A stretch of 64,000 bases of DNA from Phycisphaeraceae bacterium. GTDB lineage: Bacteria > Planctomycetota > Phycisphaerae > Phycisphaerales > UBA1924. A program made the position numbers and the translations under genes. Positions within the stretch are counted from its first letter, which is position 1. Every line of letters starts with the position of its first letter. The notes under the pieces were generated by a model that did not search any database, had not been told where the DNA came from, and saw only the letters and a program-made list of their open reading frames with translations. The DNA is taken from positions 1 through 64,000 of the forward strand of contig JAHBXL010000004.1 in assembly GCA_019636495.1 (NCBI GenBank). Direction: 5' to 3'. Positions 9,174 to 18,010 of this stretch are shown here, in pieces.

Positions 9174-9606
9174 AGTGGGGCTTGAACCGCAACGAGAGTC
9201 ACCTCGGACCAGCGGCACCCGCCTGCTAGGGGAAAAGCCCCGACCGTGGTCGTATCTGACAGCCTGTGCATCCACCTGAATCGGCTATGCCAGCGTTGAC
9301 TGTAGCCTGAATAAGTTATCGTACTCGCATGGTATCACCATAAGAGGCTGACCTGATCTGGGGTACTGCGCGGCAGTCATGCCCCTGATCGGGTGAATCT
9401 CGGCGGTTGGATCGTGAGCACAGGGTGCTGCGACAATTGCGGGTTCGATGTAAGTTTCTTTGAAAAATCCCCTGATCGGGGAATGGCTATTACTCCCCTG
9501 TTTCTGCTACGTTGCGTGTCTTCCCGGGGCCGGCGTCTGGATCGAGGACTTGACGACGTGGCGGGGAACGCCGGCAGGACGTGGCTGTTGAAGGGAGGAG
9601 TCGAAC
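9174..9606. other. 433-nt intergenic gap between tandem paralogs
   Basis: No convincing gene or tRNA. It holds two exact copies of CCCCTGATCGGG (9382-9393 and 9469-9480), a related CCTGATCTGGGG nearby, and an AT-richer stretch around 9295-9480 that probably carries the promoter of the downstream gene. GAAGGGAGGAG just before 9607 is its ribosome-binding site. Confidence 0.5.
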
Positions 9607-11571
9607 ATGTGTGGCAAGCGTTTGATCGTGGTGCTGTGTGCGGGACTGGTGAACGCCGCGGCGACCGGGCAAGTCGTCGAGCAGGCATCGCCGGTGCAAT
9701 GCCGCTCGTTCGATCATGCGGGGGCGGTGCCGGCCGGCGGCGGGCACGAGGGGAGCGGCGGCGGAGCGCGGACATTCCCTCTGCGCACGGTTGACGTGAC
9801 GGGCGTCAACAGCGTCGGCGTGCTCGGGAACCCGAACAACAACGTCGTGAACCTGCTGTTCGCGCCGGGCACGAAGATCTGGGGCCACTCGGCGGATGCG
9901 ATGTTCAGTTTCTTCGGCGGGCCGGCCAACCCGGCGATGGGCTTCCGCATGCGCAACAGCGCGGGGGCACATATCACCATCAACTACGCGCCGGTCTCGT
10001 CGCCGTTCGCGGCCAACGACCCGGCGACGAAGGTCCTGGCAGGAAACGAGATCACGCTCGGCGATGGCCGACTGTCTATCGAGTTCTTCGAGGCGGTCGA
10101 CGACCCGGCCAACCCCGATGGCACGTGGACCGGCGGCACCATCGGCGTGATGTTCCAGGATTCGGGCGAGTGCTGCATGTGGGACAACGGCGGGTACGAC
10201 GAGCGCACCGGCATCCCATCGCAGGACGCGTGCATGCGCGAGCCGCCGGCCAACCGCGTGTGCGTGTTCGCCGCGGATGACTTCTACCTCGAGCCGCCGT
10301 ACGTGCATCGCATCGACTGGATGGAAGCGGTGTTCATCGTGGAGAACCCCGCCCCGGCGTACAACTACGATGCGCCGATCGGCAAGGTGTTCCTGTACAA
10401 GGACTGTGAGGGGCAGCCGGGAATGTTGCTGCCGGGATACGAGAGCGGGTTCGACCTGTTCCTGCCGCGGGACGGACTGATCGAGATGTTGATGGACGGC
10501 TCGAAGGTCTTCCGCGTGGTCGCGCCGGCGACGGACCTGTTCCTGGACGGCGGCAAGGCCTACTGGGTGTCGTTCGTGCCGACGGGCGTGACGGCGCAGG
10601 GCGGGAGCGACCGCTGGTTCTGGGGCAGCGCGGGCTCGCCGGACGGCGTGACGCCTCCGCCGCACGTGCTCGGATCGGTGCCGCGGGTGAAACAGAACGA
10701 TCCGGCCAACCCCTGGGAGATCGTCTGCATCGACCCGGCGGCTGCGTGCGGCGGGTGCACGGACCTGAACTTCTGCATTCGCGGCGAGCGGTGCAAGATC
10801 ATTTACGACGCGGCGGATTTCCGGACGTTCACGGGCGCTCCGCCGCCGATGACCTCGCTGGGCGCGCGGTCCATCGACGCGGGGGGGGTGACAACGCAGC
10901 AGGCCCGCGCGGCGGACGATGTGACCATTTCGCCGTGCGAGACCGATCTGTACCCATGCCTGATCGAGGCGTATGTGTGGACCAACTGCATCCCGCCGCG
11001 GGCGCGGCTGGAGATCTACGAGACGCAGTGCGATCCCCTCGGCGACTTTGCACGGCCGAAGGACAGCCGGCTGTTCCCGCTGGTGGGAACGATCGACGAC
11101 ACCAGCCGGGTGGACCTGGGCTTCTCGCGTCCCGGCCCCGCGGGGACGACGTTCCGCCTGTACTGCTTCCGCTTCACGGAGTTCAGCGGCTTCGTGTTCG
11201 AGGCGGGCAAGACGTACTGGATCTCCGCGTTCGCGACCGGCGGCGCCTCGACCAACAACGATGGGTACTTCGCCTTCCGCGAGCCGCGCTGCCCGGACGA
11301 TGAGTGCTACCGCACCGGAAACCCGGGCTTTGCGCGCAGCGCGTTCGCCGGAACACCGCTCGCCTATCAGAACTGGCTGTCCACCGGCCTGCTCCCAATC
11401 GCCGGCGCGCAGGAGGAGGACTTCGCCATGCGCATCGCGGTCCGCTTTGCGCCGCCGATGCTGACCGGCGGGGCGCTGGCGGCGTGCATCGCCGACTTTG
11501 ACCGCTCGGGCCAGGTGACCGTGGCCGACATCTTCGCCTTCCTCTCGGAGTGGTTCTCCGGTTGCCCATGA
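9607..11571 (+). CDS. Exported protein with GC-type dockerin-like C-terminus (paralog 2)
   Basis: A 654-residue product with a strong GGGAGGAG site upstream. A signal peptide covers about residues 1-21 (CGKRLIVVLCAGLVNAAATG). Residues ~50-170 form a beta-rich module (LRTVDVTGVNSVG...). Then come the same paired modules as in the preceding gene: CCMWDNGGYDERTG, AADDFYLEPPYVHRIDWMEAV, KAYWVSFV, RAADDVTISPCETDLY, and KTYWISAF. The tail CIADFDRSGQVTVADIFAFLSEWFSGCP is a dockerin-like end with one canonical calcium loop. The shared module order points to tandem duplication. A strong terminator follows. Confidence 0.8.
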   Translation: MCGKRLIVVLCAGLVNAAATGQVVEQASPVQCRSFDHAGAVPAGGGHEGSGGGARTFPLRTVDVTGVNSVGVLGNPNNNVVNLLFAPGTKIWGHSADAMFSFFGGPANPAMGFRMRNSAGAHITINYAPVSSPFAANDPATKVLAGNEITLGDGRLSIEFFEAVDDPANPDGTWTGGTIGVMFQDSGECCMWDNGGYDERTGIPSQDACMREPPANRVCVFAADDFYLEPPYVHRIDWMEAVFIVENPAPAYNYDAPIGKVFLYKDCEGQPGMLLPGYESGFDLFLPRDGLIEMLMDGSKVFRVVAPATDLFLDGGKAYWVSFVPTGVTAQGGSDRWFWGSAGSPDGVTPPPHVLGSVPRVKQNDPANPWEIVCIDPAAACGGCTDLNFCIRGERCKIIYDAADFRTFTGAPPPMTSLGARSIDAGGVTTQQARAADDVTISPCETDLYPCLIEAYVWTNCIPPRARLEIYETQCDPLGDFARPKDSRLFPLVGTIDDTSRVDLGFSRPGPAGTTFRLYCFRFTEFSGFVFEAGKTYWISAFATGGASTNNDGYFAFREPRCPDDECYRTGNPGFARSAFAGTPLAYQNWLSTGLLPIAGAQEEDFAMRIAVRFAPPMLTGGALAACIADFDRSGQVTVADIFAFLSEWFSGCP

Positions 11572-11611
11572 CCCAAACTCGCGGCCGGAACCGACCATTC
11601 TGAGAACCTTG

Positions 11612-11648
11612 CGGCTCCCGGGTTGCCACGTTCCCGGGAGCCGTTTTT
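11612..11648 (+). terminator. Rho-independent terminator
   Basis: CGGCTCCCGGG (11612-11622) pairs perfectly with CCCGGGAGCCG (11633-11643), followed by TTTTT. The 11-bp stem with a U-tract 41 nt after the stop of the gene at 9607-11571 is a textbook intrinsic terminator. Confidence 0.9.
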
Positions 11649-11667
11649 CTGCGCGTGCCCGCGTCCA

Positions 11668-12348
11668 TCATCGCGGGATCATCCCAGCCTGCACCATGTC
11701 GATCTGCAGGCCCTCGATGTTCACGGCGGTCCAGCGTCCGTCGGCGCCCTTGCACCACGTCACGCGCCACCACGAACGGTTGCCGACGTCGCTCATGCCG
11801 GCGACGTCCGCGCTCACACGGACGCGCCCGAGCGTCTGCCCGGTTCCGTGCCGGTCCACGTACGCGCTGACCTCGTTCAATGCGTGCTCGCGGACACGGA
11901 CCTCGCTCCCCATGAAGCGGCGCACCAGGCCGAGGATGCCGTCCTTGTCCTCAGGGAACTGTCGCCCGAGAACATTGAGCGCGACATCGCTGGAGAGCAT
12001 CGGGGCCAGCGCTTCGGTGTCGGCGGTCGCGGTCGCGGCGATGAGCCGGCGCATCTCGACCCGCAGCCGCTCACGCTCGGTGGTGACGAGGAACGAAACT
12101 GCGATGCACGCGCCGGCGATGGCCGCGAACAGGCCCGCGAGCAGCGCGCCCTCTCGGGCGCGGCCGCGAGAGTTCCCGATGAACAGCAGCAGCACGGCGA
12201 CGACAAGCAGGAAGATGGCCAGGGGCCAGGGATTCTCGAACAGGGAGTGCGCCAGCCGCGGTGGAGCCGGCAGGGGCGGCGGGACATAGGGCCCTTCGGA
12301 GAGTTGGGCCAGCATCCACGGGCCGGCGATGATGGCGGGAGTGTTCAT
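11668..12348 (-). CDS. Membrane protein with C-terminal NTF2-like soluble region, unknown function
   Basis: A 226-residue product starting MNTPAIIAGPW (ATG 12348). A Pro-rich stretch precedes two transmembrane segments, PLAIFLLVVAVLLLFIG and ALLAGLFAAIAGACIAVSFLV. The remaining ~140 residues (ERERLRVEMRRLIAATATADTEALAPML...) resemble small alpha+beta NTF2/SnoaL-like folds: an N-terminal helix, then strands ending GRWTAVNIEGLQID. That resemblance is weak inference. It is convergent with the dockerin-like protein gene and divergent from the glycosylation operon. Confidence 0.65.
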   Translation of the reverse strand: MNTPAIIAGPWMLAQLSEGPYVPPPLPAPPRLAHSLFENPWPLAIFLLVVAVLLLFIGNSRGRAREGALLAGLFAAIAGACIAVSFLVTTERERLRVEMRRLIAATATADTEALAPMLSSDVALNVLGRQFPEDKDGILGLVRRFMGSEVRVREHALNEVSAYVDRHGTGQTLGRVRVSADVAGMSDVGNRSWWRVTWCKGADGRWTAVNIEGLQIDMVQAGMIPR

Positions 12349-12506
12349 GGCGTTGTTGGAGCGGAAAAGGCAAGCGGGCGGGAGAGACTGGACGATGCAG
12401 GCTGCACGCGGGCGGATGCGCCCGCGCTGTGCCATGCGCACGCCCCCGGAGGATAGTTCCCGGGGCGGAGAGATTGACGCCGCGGAGGCGGCAAGGAGCG
12501 GAGCGG

Positions 12507-15500
12507 ATGCCCATCGCAGAGTCGGCGAGGATCGCCACGGGCGCGGGTGCGCTGGAGCGGAACCTTGGCGTTCTATGCCGCGGCAGCCCTGACGCCGCGG
12601 CGCGAGTGCGGCTGGCGGCGGCGCGGGGCGATGCGGCGTTCATCAACACCGCCGATGGCGTGCCGGCGCTCGAACTGCGCGCGCCGGACGGCGCGGCGGT
12701 CGCGCTGTGCAGCCGTCGCAGGCCGCTGGAAGAGGCCCGGCGGATCATCGAGCAGGTCGATCCGGCCGAAGCGGCCATCTTCGTCGTGCCGGGGTTCGGC
12801 GCGGGATACCACGTGGCGGAACTGGCGCGGAAGATCGGCCGGAGCGGGCTGATCGTCGTGTTCGAGCCCGATGTGCCGCTGCTGCGGGCCGTGCTGGAGC
12901 GAACCGACCACTCGGCGTGGATGTCCGAATGCAACGTGACGTTTCTGACGGACCCGGACGACGCGGGCGCGATGGCCGCGGCCGTGCAGGGCCTGGAGGC
13001 GCTCGTGACGCTGGGGGTGAAGATCGTGCCGCACCCGGCCAGCGAGGCGCGGCTTGCGTCCGTGCGCGAGCGGTTTGATGCGACTTTCAGCCGGCTCGTG
13101 GAGGCGCTGACGCTGACAGCGCGGACGTCGATCTTTCAGAGCAAGGTGACGCTGCGGAACCTGATGCAGAACGCAGAGCGCTACGTCCTGGGCGGCGGCG
13201 CGGCACGGTTCCGCGGCGCGTTCGCAGGCCGGCCCGCGGTGTTCGTCGCGGCGGGGCCGAGCCTGGAGCGGAACATCGAGTTGCTCGCCGCGCCGGGCGT
13301 CCGCGAGCGCGTGGTGATCGTCGCGGCCCAGACGGTGCTGCGATCGCTCCTGGCGCGGGGCGTGAAGCCGCACTTCGTCACCGCGCTGGACTACAGCGAG
13401 TTGAGTCTGCGCTTCTACGAGGGGCTTCGTGCCGCGGATGTCGAGGGTGTGACGCTGATCGTCGAGCCGAAGGTCAACCGCGCTGTCACCGACGCGTTCC
13501 CGGGATCGGTCGTGTGCGTTGATGACAAGCACCTGGACCTGCTGCTGGGTCCGGACCTGACTTCGCACCGCGGCGAGGGCGGGGGTATGGTGCCGTGCGC
13601 GACAGTCGCGCACCTGGCGTACCACTGGGCGCGGTTCCTCGGGTGCGACCCCGTGGGCGCGATCGGGCAGGACCTGGGATTCACGGACGGGATGTACTAC
13701 TCATCTGGCGCGGCGATCCACGACGTGTGGGCGCCCGAACTCAACGAGTTCAACACGCTGGAGATGCTGGAATGGCAGCGCGTCAAGCGCATGGGCTCGC
13801 AACTCATGCCCGCGGCGGATGCGCAGGGCCGGCCGATCTACACCGACCGGCAGATGAACAACTACCGCGTGCAGTTCGAGCGCGACTTCCGCGCTGATGC
13901 CGACCGCGGCCTGCGGACCTTTGACTGCACCGAGGGCGGCGTGGCCAAGGGGCATGCGCCGCCGATGACGCTGCGGGCATTCCTGGATTCGTTCGCGCCG
14001 ATCGGCGCGGGCGCGCCGCCCCGGCAGGCGGGCGCATCGGCGCCGGACCGGGCCGATCGAGCGCTGCACGAAGGCGAGCCGCCACACCCATCTCGCATTC
14101 GCGACCGCTTCAGATCGCTGCGCAAGGACGTTTGGCGCATCGGCGAGGCAAGCCGCAGGGCGGCGGTGCTGCTGAGCGAGATGGCCGAGCACCACGCCGA
14201 CCAGGCGCGGGTGAACCGGTTGATCCGGCAGGTGTACGCGCTGCGCGACGAGGTGACCGCGCTCGAGCCGGCGTTCACGCTGGTGCAGTTGCTGGACCAG
14301 AAGGGCGGAGTGAACCGGGTGCGGGCGGACCGCGCGATCAACCTCGATGCCGCGCTCCCACCGCTGGAGCGGCAGCGCAGGCAGATCGAGCGCGACGCGG
14401 AGAACGTGCGCTCGCTGGCGGTCGCGGCGGATGAACTGGGCTATCTGCTGGACTGCGAGATCCGCGCGCAGGGCGGAGCGAAGCGCGACACGCGCGATGC
14501 GGACCTGGTGCGCGTGGACGGCGCGGCGGTCGGCGTGGCGTGGGTCGAGGCCTCGGCCAGGGTGCGCTGCGCGGCGGTGGTCCCCATCGGACCCGAGGAC
14601 ATGCCCCACGCGCGGGCCGGACTGCTGCCGGGCACGAGCGTGCTGCGCGCAACGGTCTCGCGGCTGGCGCGGTGCACGCGGATCGATCGCATCGTGCTGC
14701 TGGCGGCGGATGCCGAGTCGGCGCGGGCCGCACTCGGCGGCGAGGCCGTCGGAAAGCCGGTAGACGTTGTTCCCGTTGCCGGCCGCATCGGCGCGCCCGG
14801 GTTTGTGCGCGCGGGGCGGCTCGGCGCTGGCGCGTGCTGGCGCGGCGGCCTCGGCGGGGCGACGGTGTTCGATGAGGCGCTCGACGCGGCCAACACCGCA
14901 CGGGTGCTCGACGAACTGAAGTTCGACGCCGCGCTGCTGGTCGGCGCGGCATGGTGCATGGTCGATCCGGCGATCTGCGATGCCGTGATCGAGCGGCACA
15001 CGCAGAACCCGGAGCAGTATCGCTACGTCTTCTCGACCGCCGCGCCGGGGCTGGGCGCGTGCGTGGTGTCGCGGACGATGATGAGCGAACTGGCGCGACT
15101 GTCTGCGCAGGCGGGGGTGCTGGGCACCCTGGGAGCCGTGCTGGGGTATCTGCCGGTAGCGCCGATGGCGGATCCGATCGGCTCTCGCGCGTGCGTGCCC
15201 GCTGCCCCGGCCGTGCGCAATGCGGGCGAGCGCTTCATCGCCGATTCTCGGTCGGCGCTGGCCCGGCTCTCGGCGGTCGCGGCGCGGCTGGGCCCTCACT
15301 GGATGGAGAGCGACAGCGCGGCCGTGGTGGAAGCCCTGCACGCGGCGCTTGCTGATGCGCCGCTGCGCACGGGGCCGGGCGCGGTGGAGATGCTGGTTGG
15401 TCCGGTCGCGGCGAACACGCGCCAGTGGCGTGCTCGCATTGTGTCGGAGATCGGTGCGCTGCGCGATGACGCGACACTGACGATCGCCGGGGCACTCCGC

Positions 15501-16127
15501 TCGGCACGTTCACCGGCTCGCGAGGAAGTGCTGCTCGACCCCGCGCTGCCCGCGCTGGTGCGGGCGGCGCGCGCTGCCGCGCTGCGGTGCGTGCACGTGC
15601 GCACGGGCCTGCGCGCAGGACCGGATGCGATCGACGCGCTGCTCTCGGCCGACCCGCATGTGCTGAGCGTGGACCTGCTGGCGGAGTCGCCGGGGGTCTA
15701 CGGCGCAGCGGCGGGCGAGGACGCGCTCGCGCTGGCTTGGACCGGGCTTGAGCACGTGCTGCGCCGGCGGGGCACGTGGCCGCTGGGCGATGCTGCGCCG
15801 GGCGCATGGCGAGGTTGGGTGGTCCCGAGGATGACCAAGTGCGATGCGGCGTACGCGGAGATGGAGCGGTTCTACGACCGCTGGATCATGATGTGCGGCT
15901 GGGCGGTGATCGATGGCCCGCCGACGCGAGCGGAGGGCGCGCGGATTGCCCCGCTCGCCGTGCCGCGGAGCAAGGCGCAGCGCGATGCGCGTTCGACGAT
16001 GACGATCGACCCGGCGGGACAGGTGCACGGGCCTCGCGGCGAGGTGGTGGGCGACTTGTCGCGCGACGCGGTTGGTGATGTGTGGGCGCGGCTGTGGAAT
16101 GCCCGCCGCGGCGCGGAGTTGATCTGA
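12507..16127 (+). CDS. Giant fusion: DUF115/Maf-type glycosyltransferase + nucleotidyltransferase-like + Cys-less radical-SAM/SPASM-like region
   Basis: A 1206-residue product starting at ATG 12507 with AAGGAG upstream. Residues ~1-640 match the DUF115/motility accessory factor family (VFVAAGPSLERNIELL, VIVAAQTVLRSLLARGVKPHFVTALD, PCATVAHLAYHWARFLGCDPVGAIGQDLGFTDG), which transfers nonulosonic acids to flagellin in other bacteria. Residues ~670-880 look like an NTP-transferase fold (SVLRATVSRLARC, DRIVLLAADAE). The last ~280 residues resemble radical SAM plus SPASM (VVPRMTKCDAAYAEMERFYDRW) but have no CxxxCxxC cluster, so that part should be catalytically dead. The stop overlaps the neuA start, tying it to sugar activation. 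Confidence 0.75.
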   Translation: MPIAESARIATGAGALERNLGVLCRGSPDAAARVRLAAARGDAAFINTADGVPALELRAPDGAAVALCSRRRPLEEARRIIEQVDPAEAAIFVVPGFGAGYHVAELARKIGRSGLIVVFEPDVPLLRAVLERTDHSAWMSECNVTFLTDPDDAGAMAAAVQGLEALVTLGVKIVPHPASEARLASVRERFDATFSRLVEALTLTARTSIFQSKVTLRNLMQNAERYVLGGGAARFRGAFAGRPAVFVAAGPSLERNIELLAAPGVRERVVIVAAQTVLRSLLARGVKPHFVTALDYSELSLRFYEGLRAADVEGVTLIVEPKVNRAVTDAFPGSVVCVDDKHLDLLLGPDLTSHRGEGGGMVPCATVAHLAYHWARFLGCDPVGAIGQDLGFTDGMYYSSGAAIHDVWAPELNEFNTLEMLEWQRVKRMGSQLMPAADAQGRPIYTDRQMNNYRVQFERDFRADADRGLRTFDCTEGGVAKGHAPPMTLRAFLDSFAPIGAGAPPRQAGASAPDRADRALHEGEPPHPSRIRDRFRSLRKDVWRIGEASRRAAVLLSEMAEHHADQARVNRLIRQVYALRDEVTALEPAFTLVQLLDQKGGVNRVRADRAINLDAALPPLERQRRQIERDAENVRSLAVAADELGYLLDCEIRAQGGAKRDTRDADLVRVDGAAVGVAWVEASARVRCAAVVPIGPEDMPHARAGLLPGTSVLRATVSRLARCTRIDRIVLLAADAESARAALGGEAVGKPVDVVPVAGRIGAPGFVRAGRLGAGACWRGGLGGATVFDEALDAANTARVLDELKFDAALLVGAAWCMVDPAICDAVIERHTQNPEQYRYVFSTAAPGLGACVVSRTMMSELARLSAQAGVLGTLGAVLGYLPVAPMADPIGSRACVPAAPAVRNAGERFIADSRSALARLSAVAARLGPHWMESDSAAVVEALHAALADAPLRTGPGAVEMLVGPVAANTRQWRARIVSEIGALRDDATLTIAGALRSARSPAREEVLLDPALPALVRAARAAALRCVHVRTGLRAGPDAIDALLSADPHVLSVDLLAESPGVYGAAAGEDALALAWTGLEHVLRRRGTWPLGDAAPGAWRGWVVPRMTKCDAAYAEMERFYDRWIMMCGWAVIDGPPTRAEGARIAPLAVPRSKAQRDARSTMTIDPAGQVHGPRGEVVGDLSRDAVGDVWARLWNARRGAELI

Positions 16128-16876
16128 TGCCCGGGCCCGATGCGATCGCCATCATTCTCGGTCGCGGCGGGAGCAAGGGCCTGCCGCGGAAAAACGTGCT
16201 GCCCATCGCGGGCAAGCCGTGTGTGCAATGGACCATCGAGGCGGCGCAGCACGCGGCGTGCGTGCGCGAGGTCTTCGTCACATCCGACGACGCGGACCTG
16301 CTCGCCATCGCGCTGCAGCGCGGCGCTGGGGTGATCCCGCGCCCCGCCGAACTCGCCAGCGACAACGCCACCGTTGATGCCGCGGCAAGACACGCCATCG
16401 AGCACGTCGAACGCGCCCGCGGCGGCGCGCTGAGCGCGCGGCAATCGATTGTGCTGCTCTACGCCAACGTGCCCGTTCGCCCGCACGACCTGATCGACCG
16501 CGCTGTCGCGATGTTGCGCGACTATGAGGCCGACAGCGTGCAGTCCTATGCGACCGTGGGCAAGTTCCACCCTTGGTGGATGGCCCGCGTCGATCCGGCC
16601 ACGGGCACGGTTCGCCCGTGGGAGGGCGACATCCTGAACCACGGCGTATTCCGCCGGCAGGACCTGCCCGCCGCGTTCATCCCCGATGGCGGCGTGATCG
16701 TGGTGACGCGCGAAGCCCTGATGTTGCGGGTCGCCGGCGTTCGACCCGGGCCGCACGCGTTCCTCGGCCGCGAGGACCGCCGCCGCGGCGTGATCAACGC
16801 CGAGGGATCGGTCGTGGACGTTGATTCCCGCATCGACATGCTCGTCGCCGAGGCGTTGCTCGCGCCCGGCGGCTGA
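16127..16876 (+). CDS. neuA: Acylneuraminate cytidylyltransferase (NeuA/LegF type)
   Basis: Activates a nonulosonic acid as its CMP form. The 249-residue product begins PGPDAIAIILGRGGSKGLPRKN, the CMP-sugar synthetase motif with the conserved G-S-K-G..K-N. LLYANVPVRPHDLIDRAVAML and FIPDGGVIVVTREAL fit the family, as does DVDSRIDMLVAEALL near the end. The ATG at 16127 shares one base with the preceding stop (TGATG), so translation is coupled. Whether the sugar is neuraminic, legionaminic or a related acid cannot be told from sequence. Confidence 0.87.
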   Translation: MPGPDAIAIILGRGGSKGLPRKNVLPIAGKPCVQWTIEAAQHAACVREVFVTSDDADLLAIALQRGAGVIPRPAELASDNATVDAAARHAIEHVERARGGALSARQSIVLLYANVPVRPHDLIDRAVAMLRDYEADSVQSYATVGKFHPWWMARVDPATGTVRPWEGDILNHGVFRRQDLPAAFIPDGGVIVVTREALMLRVAGVRPGPHAFLGREDRRRGVINAEGSVVDVDSRIDMLVAEALLAPGG

Positions 16877-16894
16877 GGTGGTTACGCTCTGAAC

Positions 16895-18010
16895 ATGCGC
16901 ATCCGCGATCGACACATCGGCCCCGGTCACGCGCCCTACCTCATCGCCGAACTGGGCGTCAATCACGATGGCTCGGTCGCGCGCGCGATCGACCTCGCCC
17001 GCGCAGCGCACGCGGCGGGCGCGGACGCGATCAAACTCCAGTTCTTCCGCACCGACCTGTTGATGAGCCGCGCGGCGAAACTCGCGGCGTATCAGAAGGT
17101 CGCCGGCGAGACCGACTCGGTCGCCATGCTGCGCCGGCTCGAACTGAGCGCCAACGACCTGGCCCGCGTGCTCGCCGCGGCACGTTCGCTCGGTGTCCAT
17201 GCGATCGTCACCGTCTTCTCGGTCGAACTCGTGGCCGAGGCCGAGGCCGCCGCGGCGGCACACGGCGGATGGGATGCCTACAAGACCGCCTCCCCCGACA
17301 TCATCCACCGCCCTTTGCTCGAAGCGCTCGCCGCGACGAAGCGGCCGCTGATCGTGAGCACAGGCGCGAGCACGATGGCGGAGGTGACCCGCGCGGTGGA
17401 GTGGTTGGGCGATGCCCAGCGAGAGACGCGGCTTTCGTTCCTCCAGTGTGTGAGTTCGTATCCGACACCCGACCACCTCGCCGCGCTGGATGGCATCGGC
17501 GCGATCGCGTCCGCGCTGCCCAAGGTGCCCATCGGCTACAGCGACCACACGGCCTCGGAGGCGATGGGCGCGCTCGCCGTCGCGGCGGGGGCGTGCATCC
17601 TGGAGAAGCACTTCACCTACGACCGCTCCGCACGCGGGCCCGATCACGCCGCATCGCTCGACGCCGCGGGCTTTGCTTGCTATGTCGCCCATGCCCGCGA
17701 GGCGTGCGCGCGGCACGGGCGAGTGGACAGCGCGGCGCCGCGGAGCCCGACCGCGGCATGCAAGGCCGTGCTGCCCATCGAGCGCGATGTCCGCACCGTT
17801 TCGCGCCAGTCGATCGTGTCGCGCATTGCGCTCCCCGCCGGGCACGTGCTGACGCGGCACGACCTCACCTTCAAGCGGCCCGGCACAGGCATTCCTCCGT
17901 ACGCGCTGGACTTCGTGCTCGGCGCGCGGCTCGCGTTCGCTGTCGCGCCCGATGTGCCACTCGCCTGGGCCGACATCGGGCACGAACCACCGCGCGAGGA
18001 GACCACCTGA
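16895..18010 (+). CDS. neuB: N-acetylneuraminate / legionaminate synthase
   Basis: Condenses phosphoenolpyruvate with an N-acyl hexosamine to make a nine-carbon acid. The 371-residue product shows PYLIAELGVNHDG, AGADAIKLQFF, TGASTMAEV, CVSSYPTP, GYSDHT and EKHFTYDR, all typical of NeuB TIM barrels. The C-terminal SAF (antifreeze-like) domain is visible as AGHVLTRHDLTFKRPGTGI. The gene follows neuA by 18 nt and overlaps neuC by one base. It could equally be LegI, since the substrate is inferred only from the NeuC-type neighbour. Confidence 0.9.
   Translation: MRIRDRHIGPGHAPYLIAELGVNHDGSVARAIDLARAAHAAGADAIKLQFFRTDLLMSRAAKLAAYQKVAGETDSVAMLRRLELSANDLARVLAAARSLGVHAIVTVFSVELVAEAEAAAAAHGGWDAYKTASPDIIHRPLLEALAATKRPLIVSTGASTMAEVTRAVEWLGDAQRETRLSFLQCVSSYPTPDHLAALDGIGAIASALPKVPIGYSDHTASEAMGALAVAAGACILEKHFTYDRSARGPDHAASLDAAGFACYVAHAREACARHGRVDSAAPRSPTAACKAVLPIERDVRTVSRQSIVSRIALPAGHVLTRHDLTFKRPGTGIPPYALDFVLGARLAFAVAPDVPLAWADIGHEPPREETT

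Noticed and set aside
6561..9275. A 904-residue minus-strand open frame over the first dockerin-tail gene
   Set aside because: Composition is Arg/His-rich shadow sequence without any domain. The plus strand encodes a signal peptide and a dockerin-like tail.
9174..9606. tRNA or small RNA gene in the long gap
   Set aside because: GGTTCGA occurs once but no acceptor, D or anticodon arms can be drawn around it.
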